Assembly (NCBI RefSeq): GCF_022664435.1
Contig: NZ_JAKREU010000001.1
Coordinates: forward strand, 620,001-684,000
From: Sphingomonas panni
Lineage (GTDB): Bacteria > Pseudomonadota > Alphaproteobacteria > Sphingomonadales > Sphingomonadaceae
Length of the DNA stretch: 64,000 nt
Direction: 5' to 3'
Shown here: in pieces, positions 9,662-17,795 of the stretch
How positions within the stretch are numbered: position 1 is the stretch's first letter
Layout: the number at the start of each line of letters is the position of its first letter
Position numbers and translations under genes: made by a program
Notes under the pieces: model-generated
The model's input: only the letters and a program-made list of their open reading frames with translations
What the model was told of the DNA's origin: nothing
Databases searched by the model: none

Positions 9662-9787
9662 CACGCCCGGTCCCTTCGCCCCCGCTCCGCACCCGATGCA
9701 TCGAAGCTTGGCCAAGGGATATACGGCGCGTTTGCTAAGATCGGGTTTCGCCGAAATTTACCACAAATCCACGATTGCAGCGGGCGG

Positions 9788-10339
9788 TCAGCCCCGCTTG
9801 CCCAACGCGCGCACTGCCTCCAGCGTGGTGCGGACATGGTCGGCGGGGTTCATGTCGGAATGGACGAAGGCGATCTTTCCATCGCGGCCAATGACATAGC
9901 TGGTGCGGGTGGTCATGGTGCGCGCCTTGCCGTCGGCACCGGCCGGGCGGTTGAGCGCCACGTCGAAACCCTGGATCACGCGCGGACCGGCGCTCGCCAC
10001 CGCAAATCGTCCGGCGCAATGCGCCTTCGAAAATTCCTGCAACTTGCCGATATCGTCGGCCGACATGCCGATGACGGTCGCACCGGCCGCCTTGAAATCA
10101 TCGACTGCGTCGGCGAACGCCTTCGCCTCGGCATTGCAGCCGCCGGTGAACGCGGCCGGGAAGAAATACAGGACGACAGGGCCTTTGCGCAGCTGCGAGC
10201 GCAGGTTGAGCGTGAACGCCTTCCCCGCGATCGCCGCCTTGGTCGTGAAATCGGGTGCCCGCGCGCCCGGCGCCAAGGCGGCGGACAACGGAGCGGCGAA
10301 CGGCAGGGTCAGGGCAGCGGCGAACAGGGCGAGACGCAT
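9788..10339 (-). CDS. Secreted peroxiredoxin (AhpC/TSA, BCP-like)
   Basis: 183-residue thioredoxin-fold peroxidase with a cleavable signal peptide (residues 1-20, cut near LSAAL), so periplasmic or envelope-located. The peroxidatic cysteine lies in FFPAAFTGGCNAE near residue 69, in the family's T-x-x-C arrangement. A second cysteine in KAHCAGRF near 108 could act as resolving residue. By family it reduces peroxides using thiol donors. It lies between the OMPLA-like gene and the diguanylate cyclase on the same strand, with short gaps (67 and about 126 bases), so co-transcription is possible. Confidence 0.85.
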   Translation of the reverse strand: MRLALFAAALTLPFAAPLSAALAPGARAPDFTTKAAIAGKAFTLNLRSQLRKGPVVLYFFPAAFTGGCNAEAKAFADAVDDFKAAGATVIGMSADDIGKLQEFSKAHCAGRFAVASAGPRVIQGFDVALNRPAGADGKARTMTTRTSYVIGRDGKIAFVHSDMNPADHVRTTLEAVRALGKRG

Positions 10340-10406
10340 CGAATGGTTCCTTGCGCGAAATGGCGGCCATCCTAGCAGCTTGGACGGCCCGCGCCAGCGA
10401 CGGTAC

Positions 10407-11405
10407 TCAACGGGTGAACGACACGCCCAGCCGCGCGCTGGAGCTGCGTAGCGCAAACTCGTCGATCGCCTCGCCATAACCGGCAAAGGCCTGTCCGAAG
10501 AGATAGATGCCGGTCCGCCCCAAGGGATAGGACAGAAAGAGTTCGCCGGCGCGATGGCTGCCCAGCGGATTGCGCAGCGACGCGGCGATCCGCAGCCCGT
10601 CGACCTGCCCGATCGCCCCGCCCAACGACAGATTGCCCCAATAGCGATCGAGGTCGCGATAGCCGGTACCGACATAGGTCCACAGCTTCGGCGTCGCCTC
10701 GATCCGCCAGTCGTCGCCCAGCGGCACGACATAGCTGGCAGAGGCGAAGAGACGGTTCACATCGATCGACCCGGCATCGCGCCCGTTCGAATCATGGGCA
10801 TAGCCCGCCGCCGCGACGATCCGGTCGTCGACCTGCCGCTGATAATAGACTTCGGGGCTGTAATTGGTGGATCGGAACGGCCCGGACGACTGGTCGATCG
10901 CCCAGAACATCGTCTGCGTCCAAGCAAGGCGCACCCCGTCCAGCGCGCCCGCCCCCTCGAACGGACGAAAGGCGAGGCTGACCTGCAGCTTCGCCCCGTC
11001 CGATCCCAGCCCGAACGCGCCATAGACCGGCGCGTGGGGTTCGAACCGGGCGAGCAGGCCCGACGCCTGCCCCTGCCCGGTCGGCACGACGGTTTCGCCC
11101 GACGGTCCGCCCGGTGCCGGGGCGGGTGCGGCGACCTGTACCGGTGCGATCCGATAGCGCATCGCTCGAAATCCACCCGGCGCGACCCGGATCGTCGCAG
11201 CGTCCACCGGCACGATCCGCAGCGGCACCTGATCGGCGGTGACCACATCCATTGCGGCCGGCACCGCCTCCACTTCGCCCGCCCCTTCGTTCAGCGCGAA
11301 GACGGTAACGCCCCCTTCCGCCGCCGCGACCGAGGCCGGCGATTCGGCGACGATGCGCAGTTGCGGTTGGACGGCAGCGGCGGCGAGCAGGGCGAGTGCG
11401 ATCAT
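10407..11405 (-). CDS. pldA: Outer-membrane phospholipase A (OMPLA/PldA-like)
   Basis: 332-residue outer-membrane protein. A signal peptide (about 1-16) is followed by a roughly 110-residue periplasmic region rich in Val and Ala, then a beta-barrel with alternating hydrophobic strands ending in a C-terminal aromatic/hydrophobic strand (LGVSFTR). The segment HDSNGRDAGSIDVN near 203-216 carries the His, Ser and a downstream Asn expected for the OMPLA catalytic triad; the His-Asn spacing is one residue shorter than I expect for E. coli. By family it is a calcium-dependent, dimerisation-activated phospholipase A1/A2 of the outer membrane. Start at the ATG giving a signal peptide. Confidence 0.8.
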   Translation of the reverse strand: MIALALLAAAAVQPQLRIVAESPASVAAAEGGVTVFALNEGAGEVEAVPAAMDVVTADQVPLRIVPVDAATIRVAPGGFRAMRYRIAPVQVAAPAPAPGGPSGETVVPTGQGQASGLLARFEPHAPVYGAFGLGSDGAKLQVSLAFRPFEGAGALDGVRLAWTQTMFWAIDQSSGPFRSTNYSPEVYYQRQVDDRIVAAAGYAHDSNGRDAGSIDVNRLFASASYVVPLGDDWRIEATPKLWTYVGTGYRDLDRYWGNLSLGGAIGQVDGLRIAASLRNPLGSHRAGELFLSYPLGRTGIYLFGQAFAGYGEAIDEFALRSSSARLGVSFTR

Positions 11406-11493
11406 GTCCGTTGTTTGACAGCGATTTGCGACAACCGCGAGCAGCGTTTGCGCTTTGCCCGCTCCCCCGCCTATCTGGTGTCTGTTTTCGGTA

Positions 11494-11571
11494 GGTGCCA
11501 GCCCGCTCCCCCGCCCGGTCACCCACACGGTATCTTCGATGGGTGGCCGGGCGGGGGAGCGGGCCGGCACC
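11494..11571. repeat. Long inverted repeat, 32-base arms
   Basis: Arms at 11494-11525 and 11540-11571 are reverse complements with 30 of 32 positions matching, separated by a 14-base loop. It begins GGTGCCAGCCCGCTCCCCCG, and a fragment of the same arm (GCCCGCTCCCCCGCC) recurs just before it at about 11457-11471, as if part of a second copy. It lies between divergent genes pldA and hisN. It may be a miniature palindromic mobile element; transcribed, it would form a very stable hairpin. Confidence 0.75.
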
Positions 11572-11617
11572 GCCCATCCGCGTAAGCGGATCAAACAGCG
11601 CAATATAAAGGCCCCCC

Positions 11618-12400
11618 ATGCCCGTCACCGCCGCCGACCTGACCCTCGCCGCCCAGCTGGCCGATGCCGCCGGGGCCGCGATCCGCCCGCGTTTCCGCAG
11701 CCATTACGGGTTGGAGATCAAGGACGACGCCTCCCCCGTCACGCTCGCCGATCGTGAGGCGGAGGCGGCGATGCGTGCGATCATCGAACGCGAACGCCCG
11801 TCCGACGGCATCGAGGGCGAGGAATATGGCGTGGCGGAGGGCAGTAGCGGCCGCGTCTGGGTCCTCGACCCGATCGACGGCACCCGATCGTTCATCGCCG
11901 GGCGACCGATCTTCGGCACGCTGATCGCGCTGGTCGAGGATGGCTGGCCGGTGCTGGGCGTGATCGACCAGCCGATCATAGGCGAACGCTGGATCGGGGC
12001 GGTCGGGCGCGGCACCACGTTCAACGGGCAACCCGCACAGACCCGCCGGTGCCGCGACCTCGCCGACGCGCTGCTTGCGACGACCAGCCCGGCGCTGTTC
12101 GACGACGGACAGTTGCATGGGTTCGAGCATGTCGAGGCGAAGGTGCGCTCGACGGTATTGGGCGGCGATTGCTATTCCTACGGCACGCTGGCGTCCGGCC
12201 ATATCGACCTGGTGGTGGAGGCGGGGCTGAAGCTGCACGACTTCGCCGCCTTGGTCCCGGTGGTCGAGGGTGCTGGCGGTACGATGAGCGACTGGTCGGG
12301 CGATCCGCTGCACGCCGGCAGCATCGGCGAAGTGATCGCGCTGGGCGATGCCGCGCGGCTGGAGGATGTCGTCGAACTGCTTGGCTGTCGCGGTCACTAA
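11618..12400 (+). CDS. hisN: Histidinol-phosphatase, inositol monophosphatase type
   Basis: 260-residue Mg-dependent phosphatase of the inositol monophosphatase family. The metal-binding motif WVLDPIDGT lies near 86-94 and the upstream glutamate in EGEEYG near 67-72. The second metal-site region, GLKLHDFAALVPVVEGAGG (near 202-220), matches the HisN branch, which dephosphorylates histidinol phosphate in the last-but-one step of histidine synthesis. Other his genes are not adjacent; hisZ lies 24 kb away. Assignment to HisN rather than SuhB or CysQ rests on this C-terminal motif. Confidence 0.85.
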   Translation: MPVTAADLTLAAQLADAAGAAIRPRFRSHYGLEIKDDASPVTLADREAEAAMRAIIERERPSDGIEGEEYGVAEGSSGRVWVLDPIDGTRSFIAGRPIFGTLIALVEDGWPVLGVIDQPIIGERWIGAVGRGTTFNGQPAQTRRCRDLADALLATTSPALFDDGQLHGFEHVEAKVRSTVLGGDCYSYGTLASGHIDLVVEAGLKLHDFAALVPVVEGAGGTMSDWSGDPLHAGSIGEVIALGDAARLEDVVELLGCRGH

Positions 12401-12412
12401 CCGATTTTCTTC

Positions 12413-12437
12413 GCAACCGTGCGGGGGCCGCATCGTT
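12413..12437 (+). promoter_or_regulatory. Candidate EcfG-type general stress promoter
   Basis: GCAAC (12413-12417), a 16-base spacer and CGTT (12434-12437) match the alphaproteobacterial EcfG consensus GGAAC-N16/17-CGTT with one mismatch. It ends 35 bases before the start of a YciF-type stress protein gene, a class often under general stress control. This is pattern recognition by eye in GC-rich DNA, so chance matches are possible. Confidence 0.45.
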
Positions 12438-12472
12438 GAGGATGCACGACCCCGTCAGCGAAGGAACCTATC

Positions 12473-12988
12473 ATGGGCTTGTTTTCAAAGGATATTGCGA
12501 CGCTGGACGATCTGTTCGTCCACCAGCTTCAGGATATCTACTATTCCGAGAACCAGATTCTGAAGGCGCTGCCCAAGATGATCGCAAAGGCGACCGATCC
12601 CGAGCTCAAGGCCGGGTTCGAAAAGCATCTCGGCGAAACCGAAGGGCAGATCCGCCGGCTGGAACAGGTGTTCGAGCTGCACGGCGCGACCAAGAAGGCC
12701 GTCACCTGCCCGGCGATCGACGGCATCATCAAGGAAGCGAACGAGGTCGCGGGCGAAATCGCCGACAAGAAAGTGCTCGACGCCGCGCTGATCGCATCGG
12801 CGCAGGCGGTCGAGCATTATGAGATTACGCGCTACGGCACGCTGATCGCCTGGGCGCGACAGCTGGGCCGCGAGGACTGCGCCGCGCTGCTGTCGGAAAC
12901 CCTGGCCGAGGAACGCGCCACCGACGAAAAGCTGACGACGATGGCCAAGCACAAGGTCAACGCGCAGGCGGAACTCGCCGACGGCTGA
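12473..12988 (+). CDS. Ferritin-like DUF892 protein (YciE/YciF family)
   Basis: 171-residue all-helical protein of the DUF892 ferritin-like family. The start motif LFVHQLQDIYYSENQ (residues 14-28) and EHYEITRYGTL (near 114-124) place Glu/His residues in the pattern of a di-iron four-helix bundle; LAEERATDEKL near 143 continues it. Family members are induced by stress in several bacteria, but the function is unknown. A strong ribosome-binding site (GAAGGAAC) precedes the ATG, and a candidate EcfG-type promoter lies upstream. Confidence 0.88.
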   Translation: MGLFSKDIATLDDLFVHQLQDIYYSENQILKALPKMIAKATDPELKAGFEKHLGETEGQIRRLEQVFELHGATKKAVTCPAIDGIIKEANEVAGEIADKKVLDAALIASAQAVEHYEITRYGTLIAWARQLGREDCAALLSETLAEERATDEKLTTMAKHKVNAQAELADG

Positions 12989-13019
12989 ATCGCACGGGGC
13001 GACGGCGCGGCCGCCCCGG

Positions 13020-13286
13020 CTATTCCGACCGGCTTTGCAGGATCGGACGTCCGTTGCTGGGGCATACCGGCATCCCCATCAGGCCGCAGCGGGGCGTTCC
13101 CTGCCGCAGTCCGTCCGCCTTGTGATCGAATTCCGGGGTATCGTCGTCCAGCCGATAGCGATCGTTCTTGCGGTCCGGGCAGCCCAGCGCACGCGGCGTG
13201 ACGATGCAGTTGACCGGATCGGCGACGCCGAGCTTGGTCGGTGCAGGCGCTGCCTGCGCCATCAACAGCAGCACGGATAGCAACAT
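13020..13286 (-). CDS. Small secreted hypothetical protein
   Basis: 88 residues with a short N-terminal hydrophobic segment (about 1-13) that looks like a signal peptide. The mature part has four cysteines (in VNCIVT, LGCPDR, PRCGLM and PVCPSN), which suggests disulfide bonding in the periplasm. I recognise no domain. It follows another small secreted gene on the same strand with a 55-base gap, so the two are probably co-expressed. Confidence 0.6.
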   Translation of the reverse strand: MLLSVLLLMAQAAPAPTKLGVADPVNCIVTPRALGCPDRKNDRYRLDDDTPEFDHKADGLRQGTPRCGLMGMPVCPSNGRPILQSRSE

Positions 13287-13341
13287 CGACGCCCCCCATC
13301 AAAGATCGTTCGTTCCGAACGTCTTGGCGGAACTTTGGTTG

Positions 13342-13701
13342 CTACCGCGCTAGCGGTCGCGCGCGGCCGATGCTGCCGCCCCTGCGGGTCGAGGCGGTCA
13401 CCCCGACAAAGCCGCACCCCTGCAGGAACGCCGCGGTTCCGCAGGCCGGTTGCGGCACGGCGAGCAGGCGCTCCCGCTCGCCCAGCGCGTCGACCGCCTT
13501 GGGATCGCCTTCTACCGGAGGGGTGATCAGCGGAACACGGAACCGGTCGGCGGTCCGCGCGGCGCACACCACGATCTCGTCCGGGTCGGCGTCGGTGCGA
13601 CAGGGCTGGACGACCTGGGTCAGGCTACGCGCCCGCGCCATCATCCCGGCGGCGGCTCCGCCGTCCTGCGCCATCGCCGCCAACAACATCCACGCCGTCA
13701 T
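13342..13701 (-). CDS. Small secreted protein, sphingomonad type
   Basis: 119 residues. An N-terminal hydrophobic stretch is followed by the motif DEIVVCAARTADRFRVPL (near 42-59), which recurs in many short exported sphingomonad proteins of unknown function. Two further cysteines (PACGTA, LQGCGF) occur later. The C-terminal tail is basic. No known enzymatic domain is visible. It precedes the 88-residue secreted gene and diverges from glpX. Confidence 0.6.
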   Translation of the reverse strand: MTAWMLLAAMAQDGGAAAGMMARARSLTQVVQPCRTDADPDEIVVCAARTADRFRVPLITPPVEGDPKAVDALGERERLLAVPQPACGTAAFLQGCGFVGVTASTRRGGSIGRARPLAR

Positions 13702-13813
13702 GCCCGTGCCTTTCGCCGTCGTTAGACCGGGTTATCCATAACATCGCTTGCCCGACAAGGGCAGGTCGCCTATCGCCGCGTTTAATCCGTTTAACGGCCG
13801 GGAGCTTCGTCCA

Positions 13814-14773
13814 ATGCAGCCTGACAGCAACACCCTAGATCGTGTCCTCGTCCTCGAAATGGTGCGGGTCACCGAAGCCGCGGCGATCGCCGCGTCGACG
13901 CTGGTCGGGCGGGGCGATGAAAAGGCAGCCGACGCCGCTGCCGTCGAAGCGATGCGCGCCGCGTTGAACGAACTCTATATGGACGGCACCGTAGTCATCG
14001 GCGAGGGCGAGCGCGACGAGGCACCGATGCTGTTCATCGGCGAGAAAGTGGGCCTGGGCAAAGGCCCTGAAATCGACATCGCGCTCGATCCGCTGGAGGG
14101 CACCACCATTTGTGCCACCGCCGGCCCGAACAGCCTGGCCGTACTGGCGATCGCCGAGAAGGGCGGCCTGCTGAACGCGCCCGACGTCTATATGGACAAG
14201 ATCGCCTGCGGTCCGGGTTATCCCGCCGGGATCATCGACCTCGACAAGTCGCCGACCGACAACGTCAAGGCGGTGGCCGCCGCCAAGGGCGTCGATCCGC
14301 ACGACATCATCGTCTGCGTCCTCAACCGTCCGCGCCACGAAACGATGATCGCCGAGCTGCGCGCGGTCGGCTGCGGCGTGATGCTGATCGGTGACGGCGA
14401 CGTGGCCGGCGTGATCGCGACCAGCGACCCCGACACCACCATCGACCTGTATATGGGCCAGGGCGGCGCGCCGGAGGGCGTGCTGGCCGCCGCCGCGCTG
14501 CGCTGCACCGGCGGGCAGTTCAAGGGCCGGCTGGTGTTCCGCAACGACGACGAACGCGCCCGCGCGGCCAAGTGGGGCGTGACCGACCTCGACAAGCAAT
14601 ATGACCTGACCGAACTGGCGCGCGGCGACTGCATCTTCGCCGCGACCGGCGTGACCGACGGGTCGCTGCTGAAAGGCGTCAAGCGGATGCCGGGCAAGAT
14701 GACGACCGAAAGTGTCGTGATGCGCGCCAGCTCGGGCACGGTGCGCTGGGTGAAGGGCGAGCATCGGCTGTAA
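13814..14773 (+). CDS. glpX: Class II fructose-1,6-bisphosphatase GlpX
   Basis: 319-residue class II FBPase, the gluconeogenic enzyme converting fructose 1,6-bisphosphate to fructose 6-phosphate. Recognisable motifs are IGEGERDEAPML near 57-68, DPLEGTTICA near 85-94 (metal binding) and PRHETMIAELR near 170-180. The start at MQPDSNTLDR is preceded by GGGAG at a good distance; an in-frame ATG 66 bases upstream lacks a ribosome-binding site and family similarity. It is the only gluconeogenesis gene in the window and is followed by a palindromic repeat pair. Confidence 0.94.
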   Translation: MQPDSNTLDRVLVLEMVRVTEAAAIAASTLVGRGDEKAADAAAVEAMRAALNELYMDGTVVIGEGERDEAPMLFIGEKVGLGKGPEIDIALDPLEGTTICATAGPNSLAVLAIAEKGGLLNAPDVYMDKIACGPGYPAGIIDLDKSPTDNVKAVAAAKGVDPHDIIVCVLNRPRHETMIAELRAVGCGVMLIGDGDVAGVIATSDPDTTIDLYMGQGGAPEGVLAAAALRCTGGQFKGRLVFRNDDERARAAKWGVTDLDKQYDLTELARGDCIFAATGVTDGSLLKGVKRMPGKMTTESVVMRASSGTVRWVKGEHRL

Positions 14774-14815
14774 GGGAATAGATCGGGCTGAGCGCACGAC
14801 CTTCGCCCCGATAGT

Positions 14816-14913
14816 CGTCATCCCCGCGCAGGCGGGGATCCATAGACGCGAGGGTCGCGCGCCTTGGGCGAATGTCGGCGCATATGGCTTCCCGCCTTCG
14901 CGGGAATGACGAC
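14816..14913. repeat. REP-like palindrome pair, locus 1
   Basis: Two inverted units: CGTCATCCCCGCGCAGGCGG begins at 14816, and its relative in opposite orientation ends at 14913 (CCCGCCTTCGCGGGAATGAC). Each unit is itself palindromic around a GCG core. This is one of six such loci in the window, always in gaps between genes. It occupies most of the gap between glpX and lolA. Confidence 0.8.
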
Positions 14914-15007
14914 GTGGGAGCGAGAGTGCAGATCGGCCGGTCTTGACCATCGCTGCGCAACCCATGGGTTCACGCCGCGTTCAATGCGCCGATCCTACCC
15001 CTGCCCC

Positions 15008-15628
15008 ATGATCTGGAGAACTCCCATTCGCCCGCTCGCGCTCGCGTTCGCCCTTGCCGCCCCCGTCGCCCTGCACGCACAGGCGCCGCAGAACGATCTC
15101 GCCTCGGTCCAGCGGCATCTGGCGGCGACGCAGACGATGACCGCGAACTTCACGCAGACCGACCGCAACGGACGGGTGCTGAGCGGGCAGCTGACGCTGA
15201 AGAAGCCGGGCAAGATCCGGTTCCAGTATGAAAAGGGCGTGCCGATCCTGCTCGTTTCGGATGGCAAGTCGCTCTATTTCCTCGATTATCAGGTCGGGCA
15301 AAAGCAGCGCTGGCCGATCGGCAATTCCCCGCTCGGCATCCTGCTGAATCCCGAACGCGATGCGTCGAAGTTCGCGCGGGTGGTGCCGTCGAACGATCCG
15401 CGCATCGTCAGCGTCGAGGCCTATGATCCGAAGCGCCCCGAATATGGCCGGATCACGATGATCTTCGCACGACAGGCATCCGCTCCTGCCGGGCTGATGC
15501 TGCAGGGCTGGGTCGCGCTCGACGCGCAGGCCAACCGGACGACGGTGCGACTGACGAATCAGAAGTTCAACGTGCCCGTTGCCGACAACGCCTTCCGCTT
15601 CAACGAACCACGCCGCGCCCGGCGCTGA
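15008..15628 (+). CDS. lolA: LolA-type outer-membrane lipoprotein carrier
   Basis: 206-residue periplasmic protein of the LolA/LolB fold. A signal peptide (about 1-26, ending HAQA) is followed by NFTQTDRNGRVLSGQL (near 46-61) and KPGKIRFQYE (near 65-74), matching the first strands of LolA, which carries lipoproteins from the LolCDE exporter to the outer membrane. The start is placed at MIWRTP, where the signal peptide begins; an ATG 24 bases upstream is also possible. xth follows after a 265-base gap. Confidence 0.85.
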   Translation: MIWRTPIRPLALAFALAAPVALHAQAPQNDLASVQRHLAATQTMTANFTQTDRNGRVLSGQLTLKKPGKIRFQYEKGVPILLVSDGKSLYFLDYQVGQKQRWPIGNSPLGILLNPERDASKFARVVPSNDPRIVSVEAYDPKRPEYGRITMIFARQASAPAGLMLQGWVALDAQANRTTVRLTNQKFNVPVADNAFRFNEPRRARR

Positions 15629-15715
15629 CGCGATCCGGGGGCAGGCCAGATGCGCGAATTCCAAAAAATACGCATGACGTTCATCTTGGCGACAGGTTCG
15701 GCGGCCTAAGACTTT

Positions 15716-15840
15716 CCTTGCGGCGTTGGGGCGCGTCCGGGATTTTCCCCCCTGTTGCCCGGGTCTCCAACGCCCGCCTGCGTGACCAACGCTAGGTCGG
15801 CCCTCGCTCCATGCCCCCGGAGCGGGGGCCTTTCTTTTTT
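15716..15840 (+). ncRNA. Candidate structured small RNA upstream of xth
   Basis: A promoter-like pair (TTGGCG at 15686, TAAGAC at 15707, spacing short at 15) precedes a segment with a stem closing CGTTGG/CCAACG (about 15723 and 15766) around TCCGGG/CCCGGG, a smaller GACC/GGTC hairpin (about 15784-15798), and an intrinsic terminator at 15813-15840. No open frame of use covers it, and the terminator lies before xth rather than after a gene. The family is not identified; 6S-like or another housekeeping RNA is possible. Alternatively it is only the lolA 3' end. Confidence 0.35.
15813..15840 (+). terminator. Intrinsic terminator upstream of xth
   Basis: Perfect 7-base-pair GC stem (GCCCCCG, loop GAG, CGGGGGC) followed by CTTTCTTTTTT. 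It would end either lolA transcription or the candidate small RNA just upstream. Confidence 0.8.
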
Positions 15841-15893
15841 CCGGTCCGCCGCCATCTGGCGCGACCGCTTTTGCGGCGATACAGGCTGTGGCC

Positions 15894-16688
15894 ATGGACA
15901 CGCTTTCGGTCGCTTCGTGGAACATCAATTCCGTCCGCTTCCGCATGGACATCGTCGAAAAATTCTTGCGCGAGGCGCAGCCCGACGTGCTGTGCCTGCA
16001 GGAAACGAAGGTCGTGAACCAGGATTTCCCGCACGATCCGCTGCGGCGGCTGGGCTATAGCCATATCGCGATCAACGGGCAGCGGATGCACCACGGCGTC
16101 GCCGTCGTGTCGAAGGTGCCGCTGGCCGAGGATGACCGACTCGACTGGCAGGCCAATGGCGAGGCGCGGCATATTGGCGTGCGGCTGGCCAACGGGCTGC
16201 GGATCGAGAATGTCTATATCCCGGCGGGCGGCGACGTGCCCGATCGCGAGGTGAACCCGAAATTCGGCCAGAAGCTGGATTTCATCGAACGCATGACCCA
16301 GTGGTCGGCCGGGCTGTCGGGCATCCCGACACTGCTGGTCGGCGACTTCAACATCGCGCCGCTGGAAAGCGATGTGTGGAGCCACAAGCAGCTGCTCGAC
16401 GTCGTCAGCCATACGCCCATCGAGGTCGAGGCGCTGGCCCGGCTGCAGGCGGCGAACGACTGGGTCGATCTCGGGCGGCACTTCATTCCTGCGCCCGAGC
16501 GGCTGTTCACCTGGTGGAGCTACCGCGCCAAGGACTGGGCGGCGTCGGATCGCGGGCGGCGACTCGACCATATGTGGGCCAGCCGCGACGTGGCGGCGAA
16601 GGCGACCGCACACCGCGTCCACGAAGCCGCGCGCAGCTGGCTGAAGCCCAGCGACCACATCCCGATCGTGACCGAGTTCGCATTTTGA
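15894..16688 (+). CDS. xth: Exodeoxyribonuclease III / AP endonuclease
   Basis: 264-residue member of the endonuclease-exonuclease-phosphatase family, which cleaves DNA at abasic sites and removes 3' blocking groups. Motifs in order: SWNINSVR near 7-14, CLQETK near 41-46 (catalytic Glu), VGDFNIAP near 150-157 (Asp/Asn) and KPSDHIPI near 250-257 (Asp-His). The ATG at MDTLSVAS is used; an in-frame GTG six bases upstream is possible. Its TGA overlaps the TTG proposed as the ribA start. Confidence 0.92.
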   Translation: MDTLSVASWNINSVRFRMDIVEKFLREAQPDVLCLQETKVVNQDFPHDPLRRLGYSHIAINGQRMHHGVAVVSKVPLAEDDRLDWQANGEARHIGVRLANGLRIENVYIPAGGDVPDREVNPKFGQKLDFIERMTQWSAGLSGIPTLLVGDFNIAPLESDVWSHKQLLDVVSHTPIEVEALARLQAANDWVDLGRHFIPAPERLFTWWSYRAKDWAASDRGRRLDHMWASRDVAAKATAHRVHEAARSWLKPSDHIPIVTEFAF

Positions 16689-17746
16689 GCGAGACCCGCG
16701 ACGTAGCCCGCGCGATCGACGCCCTGCGGCGCGGCTGGGCGATCGCGATCCACGCACCGGGCGAACCGCCGCTGACGCTGCTGCCGATCGAGACGGCCGA
16801 TGCCGCCCGGCTGGCCGTGTTCGATCCTGCGGGTGCGGCACATATCCTGTTGTCGTTCGGCCGGGCGGAGACCCTGCGCATCGTCAACCAGCGTGCCGCC
16901 GCCGAGCCGGACCAGCCGGTGTCGATCCGGCGCGAGGCATGGACCGACTTCGCAGCGGCGACCGCGCTCGCCGATCCGCAGCTCGACCTCGCCACGCCGA
17001 TGAAGGGGCCGTTTCGCGGAATCGATTCGCCCGCCCCTGTCGCCGCCGCCGCCGCGCTGCGGCTGGCGCGGATCGCCGGGCTGCTGCCGGCCTTCTTTGC
17101 CGGCGGCACGGGTGCGGAGGTGACGATCACCCCGGCGGCGATCGACGCGCATGAGGATGCGAACCGGCTGGCGATCGTCGCGCGCGCCAAATTGCCGGTC
17201 GCCGGGGCCGAGCAGAGCGAGATCGTCGCCTTTCGCACGCCCGATGCGGCGGGCGAGCATGTCGCCCTGATCATCGGCCAGCCCGACGGCAACCCGCCGC
17301 TGGTCCGGCTGCACAGCGAATGCCTGACCGGCGACGTGCTGGGCAGCCTGAAATGCGATTGCGGGCCGCAGCTTCACGCCGCGATCCATGCCATTGCGCA
17401 CGCGAGCTGGGGCATCCTGCTGTACCTGCGACAGGAAGGGCGCGGGATCGGGCTGGTCAACAAGCTGCGCGCCTATGCGTTGCAGGATCAGGGGTTCGAC
17501 ACGGTCGACGCCAATACCCGCCTGGGCTTTGCGATCGACGCGCGCGATTTCGGCGTTGCCGGGCGGATGCTGCGCCTGCTCGGCCAGCGACAGGTGCGGT
17601 TGCTGACCAACAATCCGGCCAAGGTCGCGGGACTGGAGGCGACCGGGATCGGCGTGATCGAACGGGTCGCACACCAGCTGCCGGCCAACCCGCATAACGA
17701 GCGTTATCTGGCGACCAAGCGCGACCGCACCGGGCATCAGTTATAA
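16685..17746 (+). CDS. ribA: GTP cyclohydrolase II
   Basis: 353-residue enzyme opening the GTP ring in the first step of riboflavin synthesis. The C-terminal catalytic domain (about 160-350) has the zinc-binding segment SECLTGDVLGSLKCDCG near 208-224 and RQEGRGIGL near 250-258. The N-terminal 150 residues are an extra domain lacking the DHBP synthase signature, an arrangement I believe occurs in sphingomonads. No ATG lies near the N-terminus; TTG at 16685, overlapping the xth stop, is the most plausible start and implies translational coupling. Confidence 0.88.
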   Translation: MSETRDVARAIDALRRGWAIAIHAPGEPPLTLLPIETADAARLAVFDPAGAAHILLSFGRAETLRIVNQRAAAEPDQPVSIRREAWTDFAAATALADPQLDLATPMKGPFRGIDSPAPVAAAAALRLARIAGLLPAFFAGGTGAEVTITPAAIDAHEDANRLAIVARAKLPVAGAEQSEIVAFRTPDAAGEHVALIIGQPDGNPPLVRLHSECLTGDVLGSLKCDCGPQLHAAIHAIAHASWGILLYLRQEGRGIGLVNKLRAYALQDQGFDTVDANTRLGFAIDARDFGVAGRMLRLLGQRQVRLLTNNPAKVAGLEATGIGVIERVAHQLPANPHNERYLATKRDRTGHQL

Positions 17747-17795
17747 GATATTGCGCCCCCCCCCCTGCGCAGGAGGGAATCGACGAAGGTTTGCG

